A DNA stretch of 64,000 nt. Source: Bryum argenteum. Its lineage: Eukaryota > Streptophyta > Bryopsida > Bryales > Bryaceae. The translations under genes were made by a program, and so were the position numbers. Location of the stretch: positions 16,396,597-16,460,596 of the forward strand of contig CM073324.1 in assembly GCA_037043015.1 (NCBI GenBank). The letters are read 5' to 3'. Shown here piece by piece: positions 38,701-48,741 of this stretch (position 1 is its first letter; each line of letters begins with the position of its first letter). The notes under the pieces are model-generated. The model ran no database searches. It saw only the letters and a list, made by a program, of their open reading frames with translations, and was not told where the DNA came from.

Positions 38701-41700
38701 AAGTGTGTGCCCATGACGATCAACACAAACAAAATCAGTGTGAATGCGTAATCACAATTGCGACCCCAAGTTGAGAAACGAGAATTGTTTAAGGCACAAC
38801 TGGAATTCGAGTCTAGAAATGTTAGAGGTCAAGTAAGTACTTGAACCACTACGGCACTATTTGAGCTGGTAGTGTTTGCATAAGAACTTGCGGAGGACAA
38901 CTCCGAGCTTCATTCCCTTGAAGTGCTTGCCTACCAGTCCTTAAAATTAAGAGAAGAACACAAAGACAATAGGAGCATAAATCGAAGACCACGACCAGTT
39001 GTAGTAGCGGTTCAACGTAGACCAGATCGGCCATCACCACCATCACAAGGAGAAGAGAGCTGAGAGCCAGACCGCGAGGAGAAGAGGCAGCGACACTTTG
39101 CCACTTCGCCAGAATGCAGCGACACTTCGTCAGAATGCAAGTTGGAATGTTGGAACTTGGAAATGAGGGCGAGGCAAGTGTGGGATCACAATTCGATGTG
39201 CCAGCACATGTTGACAACGCAGGAGCGTGTATGCGAGCCCGTCACTCTGCCACGAAGTCAACATTGGCTGAGGACTAGTTTCACATGCCTCGCTCTTTCA
39301 AGACATTCACAGCCTTGTCGATGACTATCTTAAAATGTATAAAATATCTTCACATCCATTCTCTCACATCTCAAGCATGTACATGTAATGTTCTTGACAC
39401 TAAGCTTTAAAGCCGCACTATAATTTAATTACAAAGTTCCGTGATATGTTCAATCCAAGAAGCCACTAGCTTCGGTCCATAAAGTTTTTGACTGTAAATA
39501 CAAAAAAAAAAAAATCTCCTTCACCTTCACCAATTACTAAAATCTAAGTGTGAAACCAATGAGGTCTAAAACCACTCAATTTGTTTCATCACATTCTTCT
39601 CCCATTCCATGCGCGCAGTCTAGGGTGTGGCCCTTACCTAAAGCCGTAGCAATGAAGTCATTGTATTCCAAAACCAGTTCCTCCAATAGGCCCATCCCGG
39701 AGGCCAAGTGATAACGGATTGAATACACAATCGAGTAAGACTGGTTGCGCTTGAACTCGGGCCACTTAGCGCCCTTAACCTTAAATTACTTCGCTTTCAC
39801 TCGCGGCGTCGTGCCGTATTAGACGCCCTACTTATAAATAATAGAATGATGACATCAGCCCTAATTTAGTTACTACTAGTAATATTGTTATGATCGTAGT
39901 ACACCACAACTATAACAACATGGACCCCATATCCATAAAACCATTTCTTGGATTGTGAATATTTTGTTACCATCCTAGAGCCACACGGTTATAGGATTTT
40001 GTCACGGATTTGCACACCACATGTTCAACCTTTTTTCCAAATCTAAGATTGATAAAGTGAATTTTACACACTTCTAAGTGCCCAAAAGTTTTAAAAAATC
40101 CCCTCGCCACTAATTTAAAATCTGCTCATCGCTCACGGCTCACGGCTCACCGCTCGCATAACTGCAATCCTGGTCGGTGGGCCTCGAGGTCCTCGTCGTG
40201 CTCAGCCCTGTCTAACCTGCGGTACCGAATGTTTGTTTCGTGAGGGCGGATTTCAATTTTTGGCTGTCTTCAATGCCTTGTACAGCTTGTTGGTGGGGCC
40301 TCGAGGTCCTCGTCATGGTCAGCCCTGACTAACCTGCGGTACCGAATGTCTGTTTCCTGGGGGCGGATTTCAAATTTTTTTCCTCGAAGAATTCTTCTTT
40401 TTTTCCCGACCATGATCGCCGTCCTGGTCCTGAGTTCGTGGCCCCCTGTTGGTGGTCTTTATCGTGATCTTCGTGGGCAGTTATGAATGCCTTGTTCAGC
40501 TTGTTGGTGGGGCCTCGAGGTCCTCGTCGTGGTCAGCCCTGTCTAACCTGCGGTACCGAATGTCTGTTTTGTGGGGGCGGATTTCAAATTTTGGCTCCCT
40601 TGAATGCCTTGTTCTGCTTGTTGGTGGGGCCTCGAGGTCCTCGTCATGGTCAGCCCTGTCTAACCAGCGGTACCGAATGTCTGTTTTGTGGGGGCGGATT
40701 TCAAATTTTTCTCCTCGAAGAATTCTTCTTTTTTTCCCGATCCTGTTCGCTGTCGTGGTCCTGAGTTCGTGGCCCCCTGTTGGTGGTCTTTATCGACATC
40801 TTCGTGGGCAGTTATGAATGCCTTGTTCAGCTTGTCGGTGGGCCTCGAGGTCCTCGTCGTGGTCAGCCCTGTCTAACCTGCGGTACCGAATGTCTGTTTC
40901 GTGGGGGCGGATTTCAACTTTTGGCTGTCTTCAATGCCTTGTTCGGCTTGTTGGTGAGGCCTCGAGGTATTCATCATGGTCAGCCCTGTCTAACCAGCGG
41001 TACCGAATGTCTGTTTCGTGGGGGCGGATTTCAAATTTTTTTCCTCGAAGAATTCTTCTTATTTTCCCGATCCTGTTCGCCGTCGTGGTCCTGAGTTCGT
41101 AGGCCCCTGTTGGTGGTCTTTATCGTGATCTTCGTGGGCAGTTATGAATGCCTTGTTCAGCTTGTCGGTGGGCCTCGAGGTCCTCGTCGTGGTCAGCCCT
41201 GTCTAACCTGCGGTACTGAATGTCTATTCGTGGGGGCGGATTTCAAATTTTGGCAGCCTTGAATGCCTTGTTCAGCTTGTTGGTGGGGCCTCGAGGTCCT
41301 CGTCGTGGTCAGCCCTGTCTAACCTGCGGTACCGAATGTCTGTTCGTGGGGGCGGATTTCAAATTTCGGCTTCTTTGAATGCCTTGTTCAGCTTGTTGGT
41401 GGGGCCTCGAGGTCCTCATCGTGGTCAGCTCTGTCTAACCTGCGGTACCGAATGTCTGTTTCGTGGGGGCGGATTTCAAATCTTGGGTGCCTTGAATGCC
41501 TTGTTCAGCTTGTTGGTGGAGCCTCGAGGTCCTTGTCTTGGTCAGCTCTGACTAACCTGCGGTACGGAATGCCTGTTTCGTGGGGACGGATTTCAAATTT
41601 TTTTCCTCGAAGAATTCTTCTTTTTTTCCCGATCGTGTTCGCCGTCGTGGTCCTGAGTTTGTGGCCCCCTGTTGGTGGTCTTAATCGTGATCTTCGTGGG

Positions 41701-44700
41701 CTGTTATGAATGCCTTGTTCAGCTTGTCGGTGGGCCTCGAGGTCCTCGTCGTGCTCAGCCCTGTCTAACCTGCGGTACCGAATGTCTGTTTCGGGGGCGC
41801 GGATTTCAATTTTTCGCTGGCTTCAATGCCATATTGAGCTTGTTGGTGAGGCGTCAAGGTCCTCGTCGTGGTCAGCTCTGTCTAACCAGCGGTACCGAAT
41901 GTCTATTTCGTGGGGGCGGATTTCAAATTTTTTTCCTCGAAGAATTCTTCTTTTTTTCCCGATCCTGTTCGCTGTCGTGGTCCTGAGTTCGTGGCCCCCT
42001 GTTGGTGGTCTTTATCGTGATCTTCGTGGGCAGTTATGAATGCCTTGTTCAGCTTGTTGGTGGGGCCTCGAGGTCCTCGTCGTGGTCAGCCCTGTCTAAC
42101 CTGCGGTACCGAATGTCTGTTTCGTGGGGGCGGATATCAAATCTTGGGTGCCTTGAATGCCTTGTTCAGCTTGTCGGTGGGCCTCGAGGTCCTCGTCGTG
42201 CACAGCCCTGTCTGACCTGCGGTACCGAATGTCTGTTTTGTGGGGGCGGATTTCAGATCTTGGGTGCCTTGAATGCCTTGTTCAGCTTGTTGGTGGGGCC
42301 TCGAGGTCCTCGTCGTGGTCAGCCCTGTCTAACCTGCGGTACCGAATGTGTGTTTCGTGGGCGCGGATTTCAATTTTTCGCTGTCTTCAATGCCTTATTC
42401 AGCTTGTTGGTGAGGCCTCAAGGTCCTCGTCGTGGTCAGCTCTGTCTAACCAGCGGTACCGAATGTCTGTTTCGTGGGGGCGGATTTCAAATTGTTTTCC
42501 TCGAAGAATTCTTCTTTTTTTCCCGATCCTGTTCGCTGTCGTGGTCCTGAGTTCGTGGCCCCCTGCTGGTGCTCTTTATCGTGATCTTCGTGGGCAGTTA
42601 TGAATGCCTTGTTCAGCTTGTCGGTGGGCCTCGAGGTCCTCGTCGTCGTCAGCCCTGTCTAACCTGCGGTACCGAATGTCTGTTTTGTGGGGGCGGATTT
42701 CAAATTTTATTCCTCGAAGAGATCTTCTTTTTTTCCCGATCCTATTCGCTGTCGTGGTCCTGAGTTTGTGGCCTCCTCTTGGTGGTCTTTATCGTGATCT
42801 TCGTGGGCAGTTATGAATGGCTTGTTCAGCTTGTTGGTGGGCCTCGAGGTCCTCGTCGTGGTCAGCCCTGTCTTACCTGCGGTACCCAATGTTTGTTTCG
42901 TGGGGGGGGATTTCAAATTTTGGCTGCCTAGAGTGCCTTGTTCAGCTTGTTTGGTGGGGCCTCGAGGTCCACGTCGTGGTCAGCCCTGTCTAACCTGCGG
43001 TACCGGATGTCTGTTCGTGGGGGCGGATTTCAAATCTTGGCTGCCTTGAATGCCTTGATCAGCTTGTTGGTGGAGCCTCGAGGTCCTTGTCGTGGTCAGC
43101 TCTGTCTAACCTGCGGTACCGAATGTCTCATTCGTGGGGACGGATTTCAAGTTTTTTTCCTCGAAGAATTCTTCTTTTTTTCCCGATCGTGTTCGTCGAC
43201 GTGGTCCTGAGTTCGTGGCCCCCTATTGGTGGTCTTAATCGTGATCTTCGTGGGCTGTTATGAATGCCTTGTTCAGCTTGTCGCTGGGCCTCGAGGTCCT
43301 CGTCGTGGTCAGCCCTGTCTAACCTGCGGTACCGAATGTCTGTTTCGTGGGGGCGGATATCAAATCTTGGGTGCCTTGAATGCCTTGTTCAGCTTGTCGG
43401 TGGGCCTCGAGGTCCTCGTCGTGCACAGCCCTGTCTGACCTGCGGTACCGAATGTGTGTTTCGTGGGCGCGGATTTCAATTTTTCGCTGTCTTCAATGCC
43501 TTATTCAGCTTATTGGTGAGGCCTGAAGGTCCTCGTCGTGGTCAGCTCTGTCTAACCAGCGGTACCGAATGTCTATTTCGTGGGGGCGGATTTCAAATTT
43601 TTTTCCTCGAAGAATTCTTCTTTTTTTCCCGATCCTGTTCGCTGTCGTGGTCCTGAGTTCGTGGCCCCCTGTTGGTGGTCTTAATCGTGATCTTCGTGGG
43701 CTGTTATGAATGCCTTGTTCAGCTTGTCGGTGGGCCTCGAGGTCCTCGTCGTGGTCAGCCCTGTCTAACCTGCGGTACCGAATGTCTGTTTCGGGGGCGC
43801 GGATTTCAATTTTTCGCTGGCTTCAATGCCATATTGAGCTTGTTGGTGAGGCCTCAAGGTCCTCGTCGTGGTCAGCTCTGTCTAACCAGCGGTACCGAAT
43901 GTCTATTTCGTGGGGGCGGATTTCAAATTTTTTTCCTCGAAGAATTCTTCTTTTTTTCCCGATCCTGTTCATTTGTCGTGGTCTGAGTTCGTGGCCCCTG
44001 TTGGTGGTCTTTATCGTGATCTTCGTGGCGATTATGAATGCCTTGTTCAGCTTGTTGGTGGGGCCTCGAGGTCCTCGTCGTGGTCAGCCCTGTCTAACCT
44101 GCGGTACCGAATGTCTGTTTCGTGGGGGCGGATATCAAATCTTGGGTGCCTTGAATGCCTTGTTCAGCTTGTCGGTGGGCCTCGAGGTCCTCGTCGTGCA
44201 CGACCACTGTCGACTGCGGTGCAAGATATGTCTGTTTTGTGGGGGCGGATTTCAGATCTTGGGTGCCTTGAATGCCTTGTTCAGCTTGTTGGTGGGGCCT
44301 CGAGGTCCTCGTCGTGGTCAGCCCTGTCTAACCTGCGGTACCGAATGTGTGTTTCGTGGGCGCGGATTTCAATTTTTCACTGTCTTCAATGCCTTATTCA
44401 GCTTGTTGGTGAGGCCTCAAGGTCCTCGTCGTGGTCAGCTCTGTCTAACAACAATGCCGAATATACATTTCGTGGGGGCGGATTTCAAATTGTTTTCCTC
44501 GAAGAATTCTTCTTTTTTTCCCGATCCTGTTCGCTGTCGTGGTCCTGAGTTCGTGGCCCCCTGCTGGTGCTCTTTATCGTGATCTTCGTGGGCAGTTATG
44601 AATGCCTTGTTCAGCTTGTCGGTGGGCCTCGAGGTCCTCGTCGTCGTCGACCGTCTAACTCAACTGCACCGCAATGTCCTACATTTTGTGGGGCGGATTT

Positions 44701-47700
44701 CAAATTTTATTCCTCGAAGAGATCTTATTTTTCCCCCGATCCTATTCGCTGTCGTGGTCCTGAGTTCGTGGCCCCCTCTTGGTGGTCTTTATCGTGATCT
44801 TCGTGGGCAGTTATGAATGCCTTGTTCAGCTTGTTGGTGGGCCTCGAGGTCCTCGTCGTGGTCAGCCCTGTCTTACCTGCGGTACCCAATGTTTGTTTCG
44901 TGGGGGGGGGGGATTTCAAATTTTGGCTGCCTAGAGTGCCTTGTTCAGCTTGTTTGGTGGGGCCTCGAGGTCCACGTCGTGGTCAGCCCTGTCTAACCTG
45001 CGGTACCGGATGTCTGTTCATGGGGGCGGATTTCAAATCTTGGCTGCCTTGAATGCCTTGATCAGCTTGTTGGTGGAGCCTCGAGGTCCTTGTCGTGGTC
45101 AGCTCTGTCTAACCTGCGGTACCGAATGTCTCATTCGTGGGGACGGATTTCAAGTTTTTTTCCTCGAAGAATTCTTCTTTTTTTCCCGATCGTGTTCGTC
45201 GACGTGGTCCTGAGTTCGTGGCCCCCTATTGGTGGTCTTAATCGTGATCTTCGTGGGCTGTTATGAATGCCTTGTTCAGCTTGTCGGTGGGCCTCGAGGT
45301 CCTCGTCGTGGTCAGCCCTGTCTAACCTGCGGTACCGAATGTCTGTTTCGTGGGGGCGGATTTCAAATTTTTTTTCTCGAAGAATTCTTCTTTTTTTCCC
45401 GATCCTGTTCGTTGTCGTGGTCCTGAGTTCGTGGCCCCCTGTTGGTGGTCTTTATCGTGATCTTCGTGGGCAGTTATGAATGCCTTGTTCAGCTTGTTGG
45501 TGGGGCCTCGAGGTCCTCGTCGTGGTCAGCCCTGTCTAACCTGCGGTACCGAATGTCTGTTTCGTGGGGGCGGATTTCAAATCTTGGGTGCCTTGAATGC
45601 CTTGTTCGGCTTGTCGGTGGGCCTCGAGGTCCTCGTCGTGCACAGCCCTGTCTGACCTGCGGTACCGAATGTCTGTTTCGTGGGGACGGATTTCAAATTT
45701 TTTTCCTCGAAGAATTCTTCTTTATTTACCGATCGTGTTCGCCGTCGTGGTCCTGAGTTCGTGGCCCCCTGTTGGTGGTCTTAATCGTGATCTTCGTGGG
45801 CTGTTATGAATGCCTTGTTCAGCTTGTCGGTGGGCCTCGAGGTCCTTGTCGTGGTCAGCCCTGTCTTACCTGCGGTACCGAATGTGTGTTTCGTGGGCGC
45901 GGATTTCAAATTTTTCGCTGTCTTCAATGCCTTGTTCGACTTGTCGGTGGGCCTCGAGGTCCTCGTCGTGCACAGCCCTGTCTGACCTGCGGTACCGAAT
46001 GTCTGTTTCGAGGGGACGGATTTCAAATTTTTTTCCTCGAAGAATTCTTCTTTTTTTACCGATCGTGTTCGCCGTCGTGGTCCTGAGTTCGTGGCCCCCT
46101 GTTGGTGGTCTTAATCGTGATCTTCGTGGGCTATTATGAATGCCTTGTTCAGCTTGTCGGTGGGCCTCGAGGTCCTCGTCGTGGTCAGCCCTGTCTAACC
46201 TGCGGTACCGAATGTTTGTTTCGTGGGGACGGATTTCAATTTTTGGCTGTCTACAATGCCTTCTTCAGCTTGTTGGGGGGGCCTCGAGGTCCTCGTCGTG
46301 GTCAGCCCTGTCTAACCTGCGGTACCGAATGTCTGTTCATGGGGGCGGATTTCAATTTTTGGCTGCCTTGAATGCCTTATTCAGCTTGTTGGTGGGGCCT
46401 CGAGGTCCTCGTCGTGGTGAGCTCTGTCTAACCTGCGGTACCGAATGTGTGTTTCGTGGGGGCGGATTTCAAATTTTTTTCCTCGAAGAATTCTTCTTTT
46501 ATTCCCGATCCTGTTCCCCGTCGTGGTCCTTAGTTCGTGGCCCCCTGTTGGTGGTCTTTATCGTGATCTTCGTGGGTAGTTATGAATGCCTTGTACAGCT
46601 TGTCGGTGGGCCTCGAGGTCCTCGTCGTGGTCAGCCCTGTCTAACCTGCGGTACCCAATGTCTGTTTCGTGGGGGCGGATTTCAAATTTTTTTCCTCGAA
46701 GAATTCTTCTTTTTTTCCCGATCCTGTTCGCCGTCGTTGTCCTTAGTTCGTGGCCCCCTGTTGGTGGTCTTTATCCACATCTTCGTGGGCAGTTATGAAT
46801 GCCATGTTCAGCTTGTCGGTGGGCCTCGAGGTCCTCGTCGTGGTCAGCCCTGTCTATCCTGCGGTACCGAATGTCTGTTCGTGGGGGCGGATTTCAAATT
46901 TTGGCTGCCTTCAATGCCTTGTTCAGCTTGTTGGTGGGGCCTCGAGGTCCTCGTCGTGGTCAGCCCTTTCTAACCTGCGGTACCGAATGTCTGTTCGTGG
47001 GGCGGATTTCAAATTTTGGCTGCTTTGAATGCCTTGTTCAGCTTGTTGGTGGGGCCTCGAGGTCCTCATCGTGGTCAGCCCTGTCTACCTGCGGTACCTA
47101 ATGTCTGTTCGTGGGGGCGGATTTCAAATTTTTTCCCTGAAGAAATTCTTCTTTTTTTCCCGATCCTGTTCGCCGTCGTGGTCCTTTGTTCGTGGCCCCC
47201 TGTTGGTGGTCTTTATCGTGATCTTCGTACGCAGTTATGAATGCCTTGTTCAGCTTGGTCATGGGGCCTCGAGGTCCTCGTTGTGGTCAGCCCTGTCTAA
47301 CCTGCGGTACCGAATGTCTGTTCGTGGGGGCGGATTTCAAATTTTGGCTGCCTTGAATGCCTTGTTCAGCTTGTTGGTGGAGCCTCGAGGTCCTCGTTGT
47401 GGTCAGCTGTGTCTAACCTGCGGTACCGATTGTCTGTTTTGTGGGGGCGGATTTCAAATTTTTTTCCTCGAAGAATTCTTCTTTTTTTTCCGAACATTGC
47501 TTACTGTGAATGTGATAGCACTTTCTGTGAAGTTCAATCCTGTTCGCCGTCGTGCTCCTCAGTTCGTGGCCCCCTGTTGGTGGTCTTTATCGTGATCTTC
47601 GTGGGCTGTCTTGAATGCCTTGTTCAGCTTGTCGGTGGGCCTCGAGGTCCTCGTCGTGGTCAGCCCTGTCTAACCTGCGGTACTGAATGTCTGTTCGTGG

Positions 47701-48477
47701 GGGCGGATTTCAAATTTCGGCTGCCTTGAATGCCTTATTCAGCTTGTTGGTGGGGCCTCAAGGACCTCGTCGTGGTCAGCCCTGTCTAAGTTTCGGTACC
47801 GAATGTTTGTTCGTGGGGGCGGATTTCAAATTTTTGCTGCCTTGAACGCCTTGTTCAGCTTGTTGGTGGGGCCTCGAGGTCCTCGTCGTGGTGAGCTCTG
47901 TCTAACCTGCGGTACCGAATGTCTGTTTCGTGGGGGCGGATTTCAAATTTTTTTTCTCGAAGAATTCTTCTGTTTGAAAAGTTGTATTTAGTGATAGCTT
48001 TTCTTACATCTCATACCTATACTGGATCTAAAATACCTATATCGCTTGTATCTTGTTAACTATTAGGGCCATGTGTTATGATGTATAGTAATATCTCATT
48101 AATTAGGTTCATTGTATTTGAATTTCTATTCATATTTGTGTTGAGTGATCCACGTGGTAATGCAGGATCCTGACAAAGTTAATGTTGCCGCTAAAGAGGA
48201 GGAATCTGATGCTGACAGCGACTTATCGGTTTTGAATAAGGATGTTTTGGTTTTTGTAGAGTCTCGGCGTTTAGAAACAACGTTGTCATCGGTCCCGGAA
48301 ACTCTTTCCCCACCTGTCAGTCACACTTCACGTGATGACTTCGATCGGTTTGCACGAGCAGTTAACATTAAAATTAAAAAGAATGAGGCCCAAGCTAGAC
48401 TTACTGAAGCGAGAGCATTCGCTAGACTTGCACCCAGACGTTTTCCGCGACTTGCAGCGAAGTTGAAATCCATATAG
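26750..48477 (+). CDS. possible element accessory protein B spanning a ~21-kb satellite intron
   Basis: Exon 1 (26750-26965, ATG then ARVEEQVEVTNQPEEE) ends at a strong donor AAG/gtgagt. An open segment 48166-48477 follows an acceptor tgcag/GATCCT and continues in the same phase to a stop. Together they give about 175 residues: an acidic start, YYRSHSTQAGG, AFYLRRNGLK, then SDADSDLSVLNKDV and a basic coiled-coil-like end (KKNEAQARLTEARAFARL). No domain is recognised. The linking intron would contain the whole satellite and the nested 12.4-kb element. Without the nested copy it would still be about 8.8 kb. The two segments could instead be separate genes. RNA evidence is decisive. Confidence 0.4.
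27180..27804 (+). repeat. satellite array, left block
   Basis: Tandem units of about 115 bp contain GGCCTCGAGGTCCTCGTCG, CTAACCTGCGGTACCGAATG and GGGGGCGGATTTCAAATTTT. They alternate with a longer variant carrying CTCGAAGAATTCTTC and GTTGGTGGTCTTTATCGTG. This block is continuous with 40173-47980 apart from the nested insertion. Many overlapping ORFs arise from the units and are not genes. Confidence 0.9.
28100..29297 (+). other. unrecognised segment ending in poly-A
   Basis: There is no supported gene. The segment ends in an uninterrupted run of about 24 A (29274-29296), as left by retroposition. No target duplication was found and no reverse transcriptase is visible. A LINE/SINE-type or processed-transcript insertion is possible. 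Confidence 0.35.
29298..30640. other. very AT-rich stretch, nothing recognised
   Basis: Strongly AT-rich, non-coding on inspection. Two loosely repeated segments with GTGATTAC...GGAGTTTA occur near 30505-30570. Confidence 0.4.
30850..31205. repeat. 24-bp minisatellite
   Basis: About 13 to 14 imperfect copies of a 24-bp unit (TTCCCTCGCCTCTGCTGGCACCAA-like). Because 24 is divisible by three, each frame stays open and encodes an 8-residue repeat (for example SPLLAPIP). I regard the ORFs at 30659-31301 as consequences of the repeat rather than genes. Confidence 0.8.
31690..33190 (+). repeat. ~191-bp tandem array, graded divergence
   Basis: Units contain GTTGCTCTAAGTGTTCTAGG, CCACCACAATGCATGCCATT and GAAGATTTGGTGGCTTGTC. 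Units at 32590-33170 are nearly identical with a 191-bp period. Units toward 31690 are increasingly diverged, as if homogenisation proceeds from the right. Inverted copies lie at 34010-34446, forming a long inverted repeat with this array. Confidence 0.85.
33195..33500 (+). repeat. 21-bp minisatellite (left arm of inverted repeat)
   Basis: About ten copies of GGTTGGTGCCGGCAGAGGGGT, continuing directly from the 191-bp array. The same unit recurs in inverted orientation at 33830-33990. Confidence 0.8.
33780..34446 (-). repeat. inverted copies of the 21-bp and 191-bp repeats (right arm)
   Basis: TGCCGGCACCAACCACCCCT-type units (33830-33990) are followed by just over two inverted 191-bp units (34010-34446). 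They mirror 32900-33500 around a spacer near 33640. The region could fold as a hairpin of roughly 0.6-1 kb arms. Confidence 0.8.
34447..34622. mobile_element. 176-bp MITE candidate
   Basis: The ends are inverted over 13 or more bp: GGTCACACGTACC on the left and GGTACGTGTGACC on the right, with further partial pairing inside. It is inserted at the end of an inverted 191-bp unit. No clear target duplication. Non-coding. Confidence 0.65.
35077..35309. mobile_element. TTAA-family MITE, copy A
   Basis: Terminal inverted repeats CCCTTAAACGTCA and TGACGTTTAAGGG, with TTAA on the left and CTAA on the right. The TIR resembles those of elements at 52198-52457 and 62124-62485. TTAA flanks suggest piggyBac-like target choice, but no transposase is present and the internal sequences differ. 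Confidence 0.6.
35330..35470 (+). repeat. GCCGGTGCCGGC-rich short repeats
   Basis: Imperfect 20-22 bp units built on GGTGCCGGCNNGNGCATGGCC occur beside the captured gene fragment. They create an open frame on the minus strand (35263-36102) that I do not consider a gene. Confidence 0.55.
35641..36666 (+). pseudogene. captured cysteine-rich gene fragment
   Basis: Exon-like segment 35641-36129 encodes spaced cysteines: CETCVEKDVNNCGDCGKTC, GGQCRYKCKDGFSNCDNN, CVNGKRCEPVC and GRGNCDKNI. This fits the repeated pattern GCET...NCGxCGxxC known from STIG1-like and other secreted Cys-rich proteins. Breaks: TAG at 35846-35848 where a Trp would fit, an 18-bp-scale tandem duplication near 36021-36056 that shifts the frame, and a TAG at about 36116. 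A GT donor at 36130 and an AG at 36536 join in phase to 36537-36666 (SNGVCGEKCSEG, then IPDEPP), ending at a stop. So a genomic, intron-containing host fragment was captured in the nested element. Family assignment is by cysteine spacing only. Confidence 0.6.
36667..37640. other. nested-element filler, nothing recognised
   Basis: No coding region is supported. The short ORFs overlap on both strands. Confidence 0.3.
37900..38245 (+). repeat. ~156-bp tandem repeat
   Basis: Two to three imperfect units with GTGTCCCGAGT, CCTCCATGT and GCTTGCTGTGACC-like words. Overlapping ORFs on both strands follow from GC-rich composition and are not supported as genes. Confidence 0.55.
38385..38469 (+). pseudogene. 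possible second captured Cys-rich fragment
   Basis: One open segment ends with KTCGCTGGKSC, DLHCYL and LNKCFV, then a TGA. The cysteine density suggests the end of a small secreted protein taken up by the nested element. No family is recognised, and the upstream reading is repeat-derived. Confidence 0.25.
38470..40120. other. right part of the nested element
   Basis: Mostly non-coding. Words resembling the Cys-rich fragment (GTGTCTCGATACAAGTGTGTG) occur near 38690. The last 400 bp, including TGATGACATCAGCCCTAATT near 39846, resemble the right end of the outer element (TGATGACGTCAGTCCTAATT near 54272). Confidence 0.45.
39735..39790 (-). promoter_or_regulatory. tRNA/SINE-like box-B segment in nested element
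   Basis: On the minus strand GGCCCGAGTTCAAGC resembles an RNA polymerase III box B or tRNA T-arm. A similar segment lies at the same relative place in the outer element (54100-54145). It does not fold into a complete tRNA by eye. Confidence 0.3.
40173..47980 (+). repeat. satellite array, right block
   Basis: Continuation of the 115-bp / ~215-bp satellite, about 7.8 kb. A higher-order repeat is present: about 41640-43345 and about 43640-45348 correspond with a 2.0-kb offset. Units are GC-rich with a conserved CCTCGAGGTCCTCGTCG core. The last unit ends near 47975 within CTCGAAGAATTCTTC. It lies in the presumed intron of gene B. Confidence 0.9.
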
Positions 48478-48741
48478 TTTCATGACAACATTACTTGATA
48501 CTTACATCATTTTTCTACATTATGAACGGATTCAAATTTAATTTCATATTTTATTATTTATTTGATTTTTTCTTATTATGGTTTTCCCGATATTGTATTC
48601 TTATGTCTTATTTATCAGATGAGAATATCCGACGTACTATCTCTTTAAGACGAAGAAGATACCGTACTTCCTTAGAACTCTCCATCTTCAGTTCCTCATG
48701 GAGATAATAGCGTTCTCGAAGCACAAGACAACTTAGAAGGC

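Larger units (their letters stand above)
27805..40172. mobile_element. nested 12.4-kb non-autonomous MULE / Pack-MULE
   Basis: The insertion is bounded by GTCGGTGGGC at 27795-27804 and 40173-40182 (10 bp, part of the satellite unit). The left end reads CAATG...GTGTGAGCGGTG and the right end, inverted, CAGGATTG...GCGAGCGGTGAGCCGTGAGC. Both place GAGCGG 17 bp from the terminus, as in the outer element. The right subterminal 400 bp resembles that of the outer element. No transposase is visible. The cargo is a poly-A-tailed segment, minisatellites, a long inverted repeat, two MITEs and a cysteine-rich gene fragment. It was probably mobilised by the outer element's transposase or a relative. Confidence 0.85.

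Noticed and set aside
40449-47991. Dozens of overlapping ORFs of 60-290 codons in the satellite, some repetitive and Cys/Trp-rich
   Set aside because: They arise in two frames of a 115-bp/215-bp tandem unit, have no consistent start or stop and change frame between units. Repeat-derived, not genes.
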